Source: Cerioporus squamosus (lineage: Eukaryota; Basidiomycota; Agaricomycetes; Polyporales; Polyporaceae). Taken from it: a stretch of 64,000 nucleotides of DNA. The stretch spans positions 1-64,000 of the forward strand of contig JABYQS010000034.1 in the NCBI GenBank assembly GCA_022592435.1, given 5' to 3'. Both the position numbers and the translations under genes were made by a program. The notes under the pieces were generated by a model. It made no database searches. It was given only the letters and a program-made list of their open reading frames with translations, and was not told the DNA's origin. This document shows, piece after piece, positions 11,311 through 23,258 of this stretch (position 1 is its first letter; every line of letters begins with the position of its first letter).

Positions 11311-11813
11311 CTTCAGAGCTGATGCAGTCGACGGTGGTGAGTGTGGTGAGTGGGGGGAAGTCCTTGGAGTTGAACGACCTGCGACGCATTCATGGCGTGC
11401 TTTTGAGAGTTGGGAACTCGGGTCTCGACCGTCAACCGGGCCGCATCATGAGAACGCGACGTTCTAGCGGGGAGGTCGTCGCAGGCGGACCGCACGGAAT
11501 TGCAGCGCGGCGGTCATGGGGGCACGGACGTGAGTGATGCGGCGACCGCGCGCAATGGCGGCGGCGGTGGCAGTTATTACTTATAGTACGCAATAAGGGA
11601 ATTCCCGCCGGCCACCCGGGACGGGCTCCGGTCACTCCTCGCGCTCGTCACAGACGCGTGAACAGCCGACGCGACGCGGTCACGCTCCCCGTTTGGGCAG
11701 GAGCCGCGCCACTCTCGACTTGCGTCCTCTGCTTGCCGCTGCCACCCTACCTCTGTCCTTGTCCGTGACTGCCAGCTCATACATCCTCGCCTCCACACCT
11801 AATACGTGCCACC
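11311..11813. other. Divergent promoter region between SDR and MYND copy D
   Basis: About 500 bases between two start codons on opposite strands. No clear TATA box or repeat is visible. The MYND start is preceded by GCCACC, a strong translation-start context. Confidence 0.45.
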
Positions 11814-13282
11814 ATGAACTCGAGTAGACTGCGGTACAAACACATCACTCCAACAAGCCCCGAAGAGATCATGGAGGCCTCCATGCAAAGCGGCATGGCC
11901 AACGTGCGGAAATTGACAAACAAGCAAAGGGCAGAACAGGAGTTTGCATTGGGAAAGTGCACGTACTGCGGAAAGGAGGGCGGTGCCGCCGCGAAAAGCT
12001 GTTCTCGCTGCAAGTAAGTAGTCAGTATCACCGGCAGGAAGCACTGCCAGTGCTCACTCACACTGCACCGTGAATCAGGGCAGCCAAGTATTGCGACCAG
12101 ACCTGTCAACTCGCCGACTTCAAGTCTCGTCACAAGCGCGAGTGTGCAAACTTTATCAATCCTCCGGAGACAAGCGCATTCCTCGCCAGGCCCGTCACCA
12201 ACCAGCCGTACGCTATGCAACCCGTCTTCGCAAGCGGACATGAGGATAGCGTGGGGTGCTGGGTCAGCGTCGACGGGCGAACGGACTGCGAGTGCGTACT
12301 TCGCTCTGCGTGTCTTTTTCGTGTTAGATGCTCACACTTGTCTGCGAAGCCTGGAAACATTGACCAGCGCGTTCGGCGAGAGTCCCAAAAACAAAGACAG
12401 GAAGGAACGCATTGCCAGAGGACCAGACAACGGACGTGGGACAATACGTAAGCACAAGGCTTCCGCGCGTAGCCTCCTTGGGCTCCGGGTACTCGTTCAG
12501 AACAGGCGCAAGGACAACCAGCCCATCTTAGTATTCGGCTCGCGCATGCAGGTCGTGAGCTATGGCTCAATGACTGCAGCCATGGCACGAGGCTCTACGA
12601 TCAGCGAGAACGGCGGTGCATTCGTGAGCGACAGGTGTGTCTCCAGAAGTTGTCTGCCTATCATTGACTTATACGAACGCCATGATAGAACAACGCGTCT
12701 GGCCGCTGGCGTCGCGAAAGACCCTTGGGACAAGGTTCTTCGCATAGAGATCATCAATGTCAACGGCCAGGAGGTTGGTTCTCTGCTTGCATCTGCTCTG
12801 CATATACAATTCAAACCCTCTATTCACAGGTCACCCCCGACAAAACGCGTCTCCCAAGCAGCATCAAAGACGCATCAGATGGCATCGTTGTGCTCAAGAT
12901 GGGCGAATATGCCGTTTTCAATGCTCAGTTCCGCGTGGGCGACGGCGACACCATCGCCAAAGACTGGGAAGCACTCGGCTGCCTCGAGACCTTCCACATC
13001 CCCTACGCCATCTGGGACGGCACGTCCGCGCCCTCCGCCCTTGCGCCCTCGCTTCCCATGGCGGATACCAACCCACCAGTGGGAGGCGTGAGCGGCCCGG
13101 GCAGGGCTCTCACTGCGCGGTTCGACCAGTCCGCGGTGAGGGCGTACTACGCGGACTTCATCGAGCGCGGAGAGCAGGCGTACATTGACTCGCACTATCG
13201 TGACGTGGGCACCGGTATGGGGGCGGAGAAGTTGCTCCAGATGATGGGGGAGCTGATGCGCCAAGGTGGCGGGGTGCAGTAG
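11814..13282 (+). CDS. MYND-type zinc finger protein, copy D (intact)
   Basis: Starts at 11814 in an excellent context (GCCACCATGA). The finger is complete: CTYCGKEGGAAAKSCSRCK, a 65 nt intron (12014-12078), then YCDQTCQLADFKSRHKREC. Exon 2 ends near 12291 after DSVGCWVSVDGRTDC. The later blocks match the family: LLGLRVLVQNRRKDNQPI, SRMQVVSYGS, DPWDKVLRIEIINVNG, KMGEYAVFNAQFRVGDGD, and FDQSAVRAYYADFIERGEQA followed by YIDSHYRDVGTGMG. It diverges from copy C by a Gly/Pro/Ala-rich insert before FDQSAV. No localisation signal is visible. The MYND finger suggests a role in binding partner proteins, and the rest is of unknown function. It is the upstream member of a second MYND cluster (D, E, F), separated from the first by the permease and the dehydrogenase. 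A 335 bp gap to copy E contains no other gene. Confidence 0.82.
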
Positions 13283-13617
13283 GGGCCTGCCCGCTAGCTG
13301 CATCGCTTCGGCTGTTATGATACTGTTGCTCTAAGTACGTACCATCTATCTTCTTTTGTAATAACACTCCTGCAGTACTGTCTTCTTGTCAAGCCAACTG
13401 CATCGAAGAGCCTCGCTGATGCTCACGTCGACGCTGAACGCAGCTCGACATGTACACGTAACCTAGGACCCTGCACGGTGCGGACATGATTGTGCGAAGT
13501 CCGTGCCACCACCAGAACCCACTTTGCCGTCGCTTGCGTACATCGCCGTCCTTATTTTAACTGCGCAAGCTGCTCGTCACGGTCCCCCAACCCCCCAGCT
13601 AGTAGATTCATTACTCT

Positions 13618-15080
13618 ATGTCCTATCGTCCCCACCCAGCTGACCTCGCACATGTCCGCGAGTGGGTCTTTGGTTCCGGCGCACAGAGTATTATCACGTT
13701 TTCCTCGAACACGCAGTTCCAGCCAAGGGACAAGGAGAAGGAACGCCAGCACCGACGCGTCGTGCACCATCAGTGCAGTTACTGCGGCAATGGGAGTGCG
13801 AATACCCTCCGGGTTTGTTCGCTGTGCAAGTGAGTTCTCCCCTACCCCGGCCGGATGTCGATGGCTGACTGCAGATCTTCTCGCCTCGCAGGTCCGCACG
13901 TTATTGTGGTAGAGAATGCCAGGTTGCCGACTACAAGACGCGTCACAGGGCGGAATGCGCGGGCTTCGCGCGCCCTCCGTTCACCACGTCGTTCTTGACT
14001 GAACCTATAGGTGACCACAAGTACCCACAAGACCCGGTATTCGCCAGAGGCCACATGAACGGCATCGGGTTCTGGGTTTCCGTCAGCGGTTCGGTGGACT
14101 GCGCGTAAGTGCTCTATGTCTCAACGCTCGCCATGACCGCGCTGTGACCTGAGCCTTCCACGCCCTCCAGACTCCAGACACTCGCCAGTCCCTTACGTCC
14201 CATCAAGAACCCTCTCGAGCACATGCGCCGTGAAAGGAGGATGCTCCAGGACCCGAGCTTGGTAGTGAAACACAAAGCCTACATACCCAACCTCCTCACG
14301 CTGCAGGTGCTCGTGCAGAACAGGCGCAAGGACGGCAAACCGGTGGCCATGTTCGGTGCTCGTACCCGAGTGCTGACCTCCGAGGCTCCGATGGTGACCC
14401 ACAACGTCCTGAACGGCCGTACGCAGGCAGACCGCATCACTGTCTTCACGGATGGCGGCCGCGGTGCGTTTGCGTGCGTGCTAGCTTTCTTCCTACTCGC
14501 CGGTTGGGATCCCTTTGACTGAAAGAATTGCGGTTTGCAGCAAGACGTATGCGTCCATCGCAATGGCGGAGGACATGTTCGATGGCAGTCCCCGTTTACT
14601 CATCAAGAATGTCAACGGCGCAACGGTGAGTACTTCGTGTGACTAGTCATATAGTCAGCGAGCTCACCAGGTTGGATACATGATACGTAGGTCAAGGAAG
14701 ACGCGCCTCTACCCTCGGCTGTGAAGAATGCGTCCCGAGGCATCATGGTGCTTCACCCTGGCGAATTTGCCCTCTTGCACATGCAGTTCCGCATCGGCGA
14801 CGGCGACCTCGTCGTCACAGAGTGGGATGCACTGTCGTGTCTACGTGCGCTCGCCGTCCCCGTTGTTGCCCCATACGACCCCAAGGTGTGCAACCTCAAT
14901 GTGTTGGACCCCTCGATCGCCCCCGTGGCTCACCCAGCATTCTACGCCGTCGTGGTGTCCGCTCGCAAACACAGGATGCTTGGGATAGACGGTCTTGTTG
15001 CCGGTGGGCTGGTCAGGAAGGCCGGCGTGAGCGGAGGCGTAACGAAGCGGGTACAATCGCGCTTGTGGCGGGCTTTGTAG
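13618..15080 (+). CDS. MYND-type zinc finger protein, copy E, chimeric 3' end
   Basis: The 5' four-fifths is a normal family member: CSYCGNGSANTLRVCSLCK, intron, YCGRECQVADYKTRHRAEC, then DPVFARGHMNGIGFWVSVSG, LLTLQVLVQNRRKDGKPV, DGSPRLLIKNVNG and HPGEFALLHMQFRIGDGD. After about WDALSCLRALAVPVVAPYD the family similarity stops near 14915-14935. From there to the stop at 15080 the frame is simply the antisense of copy F, for example AHPAFYAVVVSARKH read over F's GHHDGVECWVS. The conserved FDQDxV and GExAYIxSHYG blocks are therefore gone, replaced by about 50 meaningless residues. An inversion or tail-to-tail fusion with copy F explains this. The protein may still be made, with finger and middle part intact. 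Intron positions match the other copies. Confidence 0.7.
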
Positions 15081-15362
15081 TCCTCGAGTTGACACTTCTC
15101 GTTGCAGTAGCGAGCTGACCTATCTCGTCGCATGTCAATGAGCTGCTCCTCATGGAGGGCGGGAAGGCGATAGGAAACAGGAAGAACAAACGAACTTGCA
15201 GACCGAGCATTGACGAAGCGGTTCATCGCTCGTCGCAGCGCAGAAGCTGCACCGTCGCTGGGTGACGTGTTCGTACTGCACTTCTTCAGCGTCGAGCTCT
15301 CGCATAGCTGTTTTGAATTTGCCGAGTTGCTTGGCCGTCGTCGCAAACGGGAAGTACGCCAT
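14930..15362 (-). pseudogene. MYND copy F, truncated remnant fused to copy E
   Basis: Two exons of a seventh-type copy survive. Exon 1 starts at 15362 (MAYFPFATTAKQLGKF) and holds CSFCAATSDEPLRQCSVCK. After an intron with the unusual donor GTTCGT comes YCNEKCQLEDYKARHKRDC, so the finger itself is complete. The frame then shifts by one base around 15001-15022: the expected continuation YPKHPVFASGHHDGVECWVS is in another frame. Similarity ends at WVS near 14930, where copy E begins on the other strand. About two-thirds of the gene, including all downstream blocks, is missing. The frame break could be a sequencing error, but the truncation is structural. I expect no functional product. Confidence 0.72.
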
Positions 15363-15636
15363 CGTGAACGTTCAACCCGTGCAGGAATGGGTGGTGGTGG
15401 TCGAAGGGCAAGGGCGGAAGCCCCTCGACAGCTCTGTGAGTTTTTGAGGAGCCCCATCGACATCGCTGACAGTTGCAAAAGGTAGGAAGAAGACCGCCGA
15501 CGTCACTGGGGTGCTGTGACAAAGGATGCCCGTGCGGTGTGACTGACGCGAGAGTGGCAATCCCGATGATTTCATTCAGCCGAATCTAAGGTGTTTGAAC
15601 AAAGCACCGAGGGATACAGATACCATGCTGTCAGCT

Positions 15637-16707
15637 TCATATAATCCCCTCGCTCGCCTTCCATGCGTTGTAGTAGATTTCAAGGTGATCAAGCAGACCA
15701 GCCTTCCGTGGCTGCCACGCAAGGAGTGCGCGAGCAAGGTACGGCCGGACAATCGACGTCGTGCCCAGCGCAACCTCGTACACTGTACATAACTACATCA
15801 GCGACACCGCAAGCACGAAGCGCAAAGACACTCACAATTTGCCGGCTCAGCATAGCGGTACGGGCCCTTCGCGCCCGAGGCTTCCACCAGCCTCTGCAGC
15901 ACCGCATCCACGCTCTCCGTGACATCGTTCGCAGCATCAAACGTCTTCCCGCCCGCAATCGCGGCCTTCTCCGCCGTGAGCACGTACAGCTCCGCGAGGT
16001 CGTCCGCATGGATCAGCGCAAACCGGCCGCCCGGCGTCCCAGCCCACACGACCTCGCCCGCGTGCGCGCCCTTGAACAGCGGCGTGAATAGCGAGCCCGA
16101 GCGGCCATACAGCAACGCGGGGCGGACCACGATGCCGTTCAGGTGCAGGTTCGTGACGACGCGCTGCTCCTGCGCCAGGCGCCATGCGACGAGTTCGGCA
16201 GGGGTCGTGAGCGGGGTCGTGTCTGTGACGACCTCGGTGCGATTCTCGCCGTGGACCCAGGTGCCGGAGGTGTATATGTACGTGAGCTTTGGGCCATGTG
16301 GAGGGCGGTGCGCCTGGACGGCGGCGGCGGTCGCGGAGAGCAGGTGGTCGGAGAGCTCCTTGAGATCCGTTCCCCCAGCTGCGTCGATGATCACGTCGAG
16401 GGTGGCGACGAGAGGTGGGAGGTAGGAGGCGGTGTCCTTCACGTCCGCAACCACCGGGATGACTAGACGATCGATGAATGAGATGCGTACATAGAGCGAG
16501 CCTTGGAATATACTCACTCTCTTCGCCTACAAGCTGTTTCGCCTTGGCAGCGGAGCGTGTCTGCCCATAGACGACGTGTCCTGCACGTACGAATGCTTGT
16601 GCGGCCGGCAAGCCGATGAAACCAGTTGCGCTACACAGAAATATCAGCCATTAAATCCAACACTACCAGCAATGACAAGTCGCTCACCCAAGGATGAGGA
16701 CCTTCAT
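15637..16707 (-). CDS. NAD(P)-binding epimerase/dehydratase-like protein (extended SDR)
   Basis: A Rossmann-fold protein of the extended SDR / NAD-dependent epimerase group. The short first exon encodes MKVLILG, and an intron joins it to ATGFIGLPAAQAFVRAGH, giving the GxxGxxG cofactor motif at the very N-terminus, which supports the start at 16707. Further blocks are VIPVVADVKDTASYLPPL, KLTYIYTSGTWVHGENRTEV, GIVVRPALLYGRSGSLFTPL and FALIHADDLAELYVLTAEKA, with a C-terminal AWQPRKAGLLDHLEIYY before the stop at 15637. The catalytic YxxxK of true epimerases is not obvious; LLYGRSG occupies the region, so it may be an atypical reductase or an NmrA-like sensor. The substrate is unknown. The neighbours are MYND copy F and the AA14 enzyme, with no clear functional link. 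Confidence 0.82.
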
Positions 16708-16792
16708 TGCTACTTGTGTGGTTGGTGATGCGAGTAGTCAGTGGATGTCTCAGTAAGTTGGATGTTGTCCTTCAGAGGAACATCCCACCCAC

Positions 16793-16800
16793 ATATATAC
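16793..16800 (-). promoter_or_regulatory. Likely TATA box of the epimerase-like gene
   Basis: Minus-strand GTATATAT about 87 bases upstream of the start at 16707. Confidence 0.45.
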
Positions 16801-17631
16801 CCTATCCAAGGCCTGTACATTGTCCTTCGGGCTTGAAGGTGGTTTACGAAGCCACCCGGATAGCTGATGGGTCAACGGCGTCCAAGCTGCTGAGAGATGA
16901 GGCATGATGGGACCCACCTCCATCCCACCCACGACACTCCCTCCCACATGATGCGCTCGCGAGGACGCGCATACACACTGCCCGTGAGCCTTCCGAACAA
17001 TACGAGACCTCCGGCTGTCCAGTGGGTCACGACGGCCGCTCGTACATACACTGACTCGCGTTCGGACGCAACCCACCACCACCTCCATGTACAGAATAAC
17101 AAATCTACTGTGACTCACCTCGCACTCTTGCAGAAGACGCACGATCCACTCGGAGCAGCGCGGTCGCGGACTCCGGCGAGCAGGCAGGACGGAGTCTTCG
17201 AAATCAACTCGAAATTCAACTTCAGTGAGCTGCACCTGTATGGAGACAACAGCGGCTTCCGGTGTGGTTCCGCACCAGCACGCCTTCACATTAGGTAACA
17301 AGGAGGACTAGAGCAAAGGAGCACGTAGGTAGTACGCAATCGGTCGGTCGAGCGGGCGGGCAGTGGGGCAATGAACACTATGGCGGGACTCGCAGCGCAT
17401 GGCGCCGACGACGCGCGGCCGGTCGCGTCGTCCCATGGGGGCGCGCGCCAAGTTATATGTACACCTGTACATCCAGCATGGGGCAGAAAGGGACAAGAAC
17501 AAGAAAATGACAGGAGACGAGAGAGGGAATGGGGCGAAGGGTGCGGGACTGACAGCGCATCAAGCCTGCCGGTCAAGGAAGGTGCGGGTATCGGGTAATG
17601 CTACATTGGAGCGTTGAGTTGGAGTTTAAGC
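16801..17631. other. Intergenic, no gene seen
   Basis: Roughly 830 bases between the epimerase promoter and the stop of the AA14 gene. Short frames on both strands show no motif or splice structure. I see no repeat. Confidence 0.5.
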
Positions 17632-19207
17632 TCAGTGGTGGAGACCGGACAGGTGACGCGCATGGCTGCGCTTCGCCTTAGCGTCACGTTTCTTCTTGTC
17701 GCTACGCTTGCGGCTGTGTTTGGCTCGGTGAGTAGAGCGCAACGCCAGGAAGGGGTGAAACGTACCATGCGGCCGTCGAGCCGGTAGAGCTCGCGGATGA
17801 AGTAGCGGACGGGTTGAAGCCGCTTGCTTGGGCAGCAGAAGATGATGCCGGTTCAGCGGCTTGGGATGAAGCCACTTCAACATGGGTAGTCACGGCGGGA
17901 GCACTGCTGGAGACTGCAGATGCAAAGGAAGTTGAGGCCGAGGCGGGTGTCGTGATGGAGTATGACGCCTGAGAGGCGATAGCACCATCATAGAAGACAT
18001 CGTGCTGTGCTCCGTCGCTGAAGCCGTAGAGGTCGTTGTAGTACGGCGCCTCGTAGGTGCCCTCGAACATCTATTCCGAATCGCGTGAGATGGCAAGAAC
18101 ATAGAAGCTGCAAAATTACTGACGTTGTTCCTCTCATTCTGGTACCAATACATGGGCCACTTGGCACCAACAGTGCAGTTACCGGGAGTAGCGTAGGGAC
18201 GACCGTTGTCGGGATCAGCACCACAACTGGAAGCGGCCATAAGTACCACGCGTCCGACGCGACATAAGCTCGAGCACGTACCGGCGAGGGAGGGCGGGCT
18301 TGCCGAGGGGCTGCGAGCCAACGTCGCCGGTAACCTTGCACTTGTAGGCGTTCATGTACACTGTAACGCGTCAGCATGAACTCGCAGCAGCATCTTGGCG
18401 GCTACGTACTTTGCTCGGATCCGCTGTCAATCTGTCGTGTGCGAGGTCAGTCCGGAATGCGACGATGGATCATGGATGCGCATACCGAGTGGATCCAGAA
18501 CCAAGCGCAGTGGCAACCTTCCTCGGGGCAAGCAGGCAATTTGGGGACCTCGAACTCCGTGTTCAGATACCAAACGCACGTGTGGTTGACTGAGAAGATG
18601 GTGAAGTCCTCGGGCTTCAACGCATTGACGTCCGACTGATATGCGATAGCAAGCCCGCAGCCCTTGACGTCGTCGATGCCGGTAGTGTGAATGGCAGAGG
18701 GCTGCGCGCCGGGGCATGCGAAGTCGCTACCATATCCAACGTCACCGCTGTAGGAGCACACGTTTGAGGATGCGTATTCAAAGTAACGGGAATGATAAGC
18801 TTACCCCTGAGAAGACGTATACGAGCTCGTAGCACCTTTGTCGCAGGAAATCTCGGCGTTGATCTTGCCGCCCGCCGGGAGTTCGAGGAAGTCACCGGCG
18901 TTGGGAGGATAGTCCTTGTGACCGTGCTGATGCGGGAGGTGAGTTAATCGAGCGGGAACGAGCACGACCAATACTCACCAGCCACCACTGGTCGAAGTTC
19001 ATGCTATACAAGGGGACCTGGGGACGATTGTCGTAGGGGAACGTGTTGTCTGTGACATTGAAGCCGTACATGGACTTGTGCCACATGCCTGCGAGAAAGT
19101 GAGCATCCGGCGACTGAGGACAGTATGGAGTAAAGCTCACAGGCATGAGCAGACACCGTGGACACAAGCCCGGCGAGAGCGACGAAGACGGGGACAGCGG
19201 ATATCAT
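17632..19207 (-). CDS. AA14 family lytic polysaccharide monooxygenase
   Basis: A secreted copper enzyme of the AA14 family, known in basidiomycetes to cleave xylan coating cellulose oxidatively. The start at 19207 gives the signal peptide [20 protein letters not shown], followed directly by His, the mature N-terminal residue that forms the histidine brace. The mature protein begins [19 protein letters not shown] across the first intron (19089-19140). Family blocks follow in order: [70 protein letters not shown] (probable second copper His), [31 protein letters not shown], and [10 protein letters not shown] with MYWYQNE (candidate axial Tyr). A Ser/Ala-rich linker leads to a basic tail, [20 protein letters not shown], ending at 17632. 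At least six exons. The linker and basic tail suggest attachment to the wall or an anionic surface. Confidence 0.9.
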
Positions 19208-20761
19208 GCTGGCCTCGGTTGAAAGAGCGTCGGTGTAAAGAGTGGCAGGGCCCGCGCAGGGCAAACGAGGGAGAGGGGGGCGGGGGGAGAGGGAGGGGGA
19301 GGAGGGCTTCGAGGGACGAACGACGGGAGGGTGGCTGGATGCAGCAGTTATGAGCACCGACTTATCTTTTCCGGATACAGTTAATTGATCGCCCACTTTA
19401 CCGGCTCGGGTGTACGGCAGTTAGAATAGACGAGCATAATTGCCGCGAACAGTGCAATGACGGCATAAGCTTGAGGCGCATATCGCCCACCATGGTTACC
19501 ACCGTAGACCACGTCAAAAATTCCTCGATGTCAGCCTCCGCCCACATGCCATGGACTCACGACGGCTATCTTCGCCTCGGCGCACTCCTCGACACTGGAC
19601 ATTCTGGACAGGTCGCGCCGGACTCTCGCGCCCGCCTGTCGTGGTCTCAGACACAGTCTGGGTGGCGCGCACCCCGAAGCGAGCCTTGCCAAGCTGCGAG
19701 GGCGGGTACGCGAGCCTCGAGGCGCGCCTATTGCGGAAGTGGCTCGGCAGGGCTCGGCGAAGCAGTGGTGGCGCAGCGTACGAATACTTATCGATGGGAG
19801 CTAAGGTGTCCTCATGCGCGCAACAGCTCATTCTAGTGTGCAATTCAGAGCAATATTTGGTTGTTCGGAGCAGCAGCAGCGCGAGATCGTGCCAAGCAGG
19901 ATGGAAGTCGGAGCGCAAGAGGCGATACCGAGCAGCGTCGTCAGGCACGCCCAGCTCAATTCCGCAAACGCCTGTCATCTATTTCTAGACGTTAGCCAAG
20001 GTTAGCCAAAGCGACTCGATTCTTCTGTGACACTGCAACCGCTGCTACATGGTAGCAGTCTCTCTTTGGTGTAGACTTGAAGTTTAAGGGACCTTGATTC
20101 CGCACACTGATGAGGTATTGTCTGCCATGTTCTGAGCCGGTATGTTTCTAGGCGACCTCCAGTCGGGGAGGATAAGTAACCCGGAAGTCGTGCCAGAAGG
20201 AAAGTTAACCACTTCCCAGCACTGTACTCGCCAGAGCCAAGGTGCCTGCAAACTTCGAGTCGGATTCGGGAGATCGGACCTCAGCTAGCGCTCGAGTCCC
20301 CAGTGCCCCAGCGGCCAGCGCAACCCGAGGATCCTTCGTAGGCTGTAGCCAAGAAACCGTTCTGTCTGGATGTCTGTGTACGATCATACTTACAGCAAGG
20401 CTGCAAACACGTATCTGACAACCAACAGCGTAAGCTGGGAGAAGCTGGGAAAGCCTTTGAGGAAATAACGGAAGGTAAGTATGGCTAATCGGAGTGATCC
20501 GGGTCGCTCCGGGTGAATACCTGACAAATAAGACGAAACAGGACAACATATCCAGCTCTTTCCCTCCCTCAACTCCCCCCGCGATATTTACCTCCAAATT
20601 CCAGCGCAAAGCCCACGTCGCCCAAATATCCTCGCTTCGGTGAGCTAAATTCCAGTTTCTGTCTCCTCACCACGACGATCCCACCGCCGAAGGACGATGT
20701 CCGCTGACTTCCTCGATGTCGCGCAGAACGTCAGCGCAGCCAGGCAAGACGACCGCCTCCG
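19208..20761. other. Intergenic, no supported gene
   Basis: About 1.55 kb between two divergent genes. A 154-codon minus frame (19514-19978) and a 145-codon plus frame (19551-19988) overlap each other, lack recognisable motifs and are probably chance GC-rich frames. A G/A-rich tract at 19258-19330 is the likely 5' leader of the AA14 gene. An out-of-frame ATG at 20697 precedes the DUF6729 start and could act as an upstream frame. Confidence 0.45.
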
Positions 20762-22846
20762 ATGGCCGACACGAATCCCATGCACAGTCTCACCAGCACC
20801 CTGGCATCGCAGCCAATGACCCAGGGCTCCCCCGAGCAGCAGCACGCCCACCCCCAACACATCCCCAACCCCGCTGAGCTCCAGAACCACCAGGGCATCA
20901 TGCAGATGGGCGGCCCTCCCCCTTCGCAACCTCCTCTCGATGGCGCGAACCCAAACCCTGAGGTGCCTGTCAAGCGTAAGCCTGGCCGGCCGAAAGGCAG
21001 CGGGAAGAAACCAGTCGACCCGAACGCACCCCCTAAAGTCAAGCGACCTGTGGGTCGCCCGCGGAAGGACGGCCTTCCAGCTGGCTCTGTCGGTCCCAGA
21101 CGTCCAAGCCGTCCGCGCAAGCGTCCTCCGGGGTCGTATGCGAGCGGCGCTGGTCCCTCTGGTGTGTTCCCGTATGGGGTGAGTACCATTTACTGCTACA
21201 CATCCCTATCGCCCTCCTATCAAACTTGTGCGTCAAGACGTCGTAGCGGTGGCTCACAAAGACCTGTGAGCCGCTTATCGCGAGACTGTCGACGCGCGAC
21301 ATCCCTCTTTACCTGACGATTACCTTGGTGTCGTATGCTCATGGTGCATTCTCTTGCAGACCCCGTTCTTGGGTGACCCAGCGTGGGGATCGGCTTCCGC
21401 GCCGCCCATGGGCTTGCGCCCTGGCCGCCCTCCCATGTTCCCGATTGATCCCAGCCTCGAAGGTGATGACTGGGGAGAGATGTCGAGGACCCGCCCTGAT
21501 CGCTTCCTACATGCACTCGTGTCTGCGCTGGAAGCCCCCAATCCCGTCTCAGGGGCAGGGCCTAGCGTGGAAGAGGCGTTCCGGTCCCACCTCATCTCGC
21601 TCGCTCCGAACAGCAAGAACGCGCCTTCCATCCCGTCCTTGTACTCGATCCTCAAAACCTTCTGGCTCCCATCATCGCCGGTGTACTTCTCCTTGACAGC
21701 GTCGGCCTCGACTGCCCGCACGCCATCAGAACACCGGTTCCTGTACTGGGACCCGCAGCCGCTTGTGTTCAACGGCATCTCGTGTCCAGCGTGCTCCGCG
21801 CCCCTCGCTAACCGGGGTCGCATCAGCTCCGGGCCTATCAAAGTATATGATCTCGGGAAGCCATTCTTCGTCATTGGCTGCGAGTACGTCTGCACGAGCC
21901 CGATGTGTCTCGCGGCTGCAGGTCCTCAGGGCCGCAAGTTCGCCAGCACCGATGCATCCATTCTTCGGGCCCTGCCGGCGAAACTGAAGGACGAGTTTCC
22001 CGCGCTGCTCCTCCAAGGCAACCCCGACCTCGGTAGCGGGCCGGAGATATGGAATTGGCATGGCATGGGCGTGTCGACCTCCCTTTGGAACATGGTTCGT
22101 GCGAGTTTGCGCGCCGGGCTCCGGAAGGAGGCAATTCTCGACATCGTGCGCTCGATCCAGATTGGCGTACCGGACTTCGACTACACCGCGTACACCGCAT
22201 ACAAGCAGGAAGAGGAGGAAGCCGCTCATGGAGAGGAAGAAGAAGAGAAGAGAACCAGGACGCGCAGCAGGTTGAGGGCGACCTCGAGAAGGACGTAAGT
22301 GGCCCGTCCTTCTGATGTTTGCCCATCCAACCCCTTTCCCTGCGTCACCAGAAGTCGAACGAGGAGTTCCATGAAGCGTGGAACGCCAACAGCGGCGTTG
22401 CGGACGGAAACGGCGCCCCGCCGCCTATGCCGGAAGCAGGCCCGAGCAATGCTCCCGAGCCAGCTACCAACGGGCAGCCCAGTGCGAGCGCGCCGCCCCA
22501 GTCGCAACACCCTCCACCACACCCTCCGCCCCACTACGCATACGCACCGCCGCAGGGTCCTTATCAGCCATACCCTTACCCCTCGTATCCTTACTGGAAC
22601 CAACCTCCCGAGCAGCCGGCTTCCCTGAAGCGCACTTTCTCCATCATCGACGGTACGCCGGAGCCTGGTGCGTCCGAGCCCTTGCACAAACGTATCAGGC
22701 ACTGCTGCAAGTGCGGCTCGAACGAGTGCAAGGGCAAGGGCGGGCGGGCGTTCTGCAACAATCCATGCCAGGACTGCGGGAAGCTGGATTGCAAGGGGCG
22801 GAACAGCAAGCGTCCTGACAGGACGTGCGCGGACGCGTGGCCGTAG
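20762..22846 (+). CDS. AT-hook protein with DUF6729 and C-terminal Cys cluster
   Basis: The N-terminal region carries two AT-hook motifs, KRKPGRPKGSGKKP and KRPVGRPRKDG, which bind the minor groove of A/T-rich DNA. Intron 1 is 21179-21359. The central region contains the DUF6729-type stretch CPACSAPLANRGRISSGPIK through FFVIGCEYVCTSP, with paired Cys, and a helical segment ending TAYTAYKQEEEEAAHGEEE. After a 57 nt intron (22295-22351) comes a Pro-rich low-complexity part and a Cys-rich end, CCKCGSNECKGKGGRAFCNN then CQDCGKLDCKG, stop at 22846. A chromatin or DNA-associated role is inferred from the AT-hooks. One anomaly: the frame before the intron that joins correctly (QQVEGDLEKD) differs by one base from the upstream frame, so there is a frame break in the purine tract 22230-22256. 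Domains in this arrangement are common in agaricomycetes, often in expanded families. Confidence 0.8.
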
Positions 22847-23258
22847 GTTTTATGTGCTACACTGCAGTTCGGGGAGGCGGTCGGACGATCTGTCGTGGTA
22901 ATCCTGAACAGCCTATGACAGTTTACATAAAGATTGACTCGGTATCGGCACTTACATGTCGTCAGGCCAGTATTTATCGTCGCATTCGTTATGCTGTAAG
23001 CTTCTGGTAATAGAGCCGTTTGTTGTAATATTACCTCCGTTAGTTTCGCGTTATCGGGGAGGAAATACACGGATTATTAGGTGACAGAAAGGGCAGGCCG
23101 GGATTGTCGGGGTGCGGGGGACGACGTCGACGCGTCATGACGTCAGGCATCTGGGTGCAGGCGAATCCACCTGTGCGCGCGTCGAGGCATACAAAAGCCT
23201 CCGCTGCGTCTGTTCTGCTCCTCTTTTCCCCACATCCCTTCCTCACGCTCTCCTCACT
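22847..23258. other. Intergenic, promoter of the DUF4112 gene
   Basis: A TATA-like CATACAAAAG lies at about 23189-23198, some 65 bases before the start at 23259, followed by a pyrimidine-rich leader. Nothing else is seen. Confidence 0.45.

Noticed and set aside
19514..19988. Long frames on both strands upstream of the DUF6729 gene
   Set aside because: They are antisense to each other with no domain, no introns and no promoter signal.
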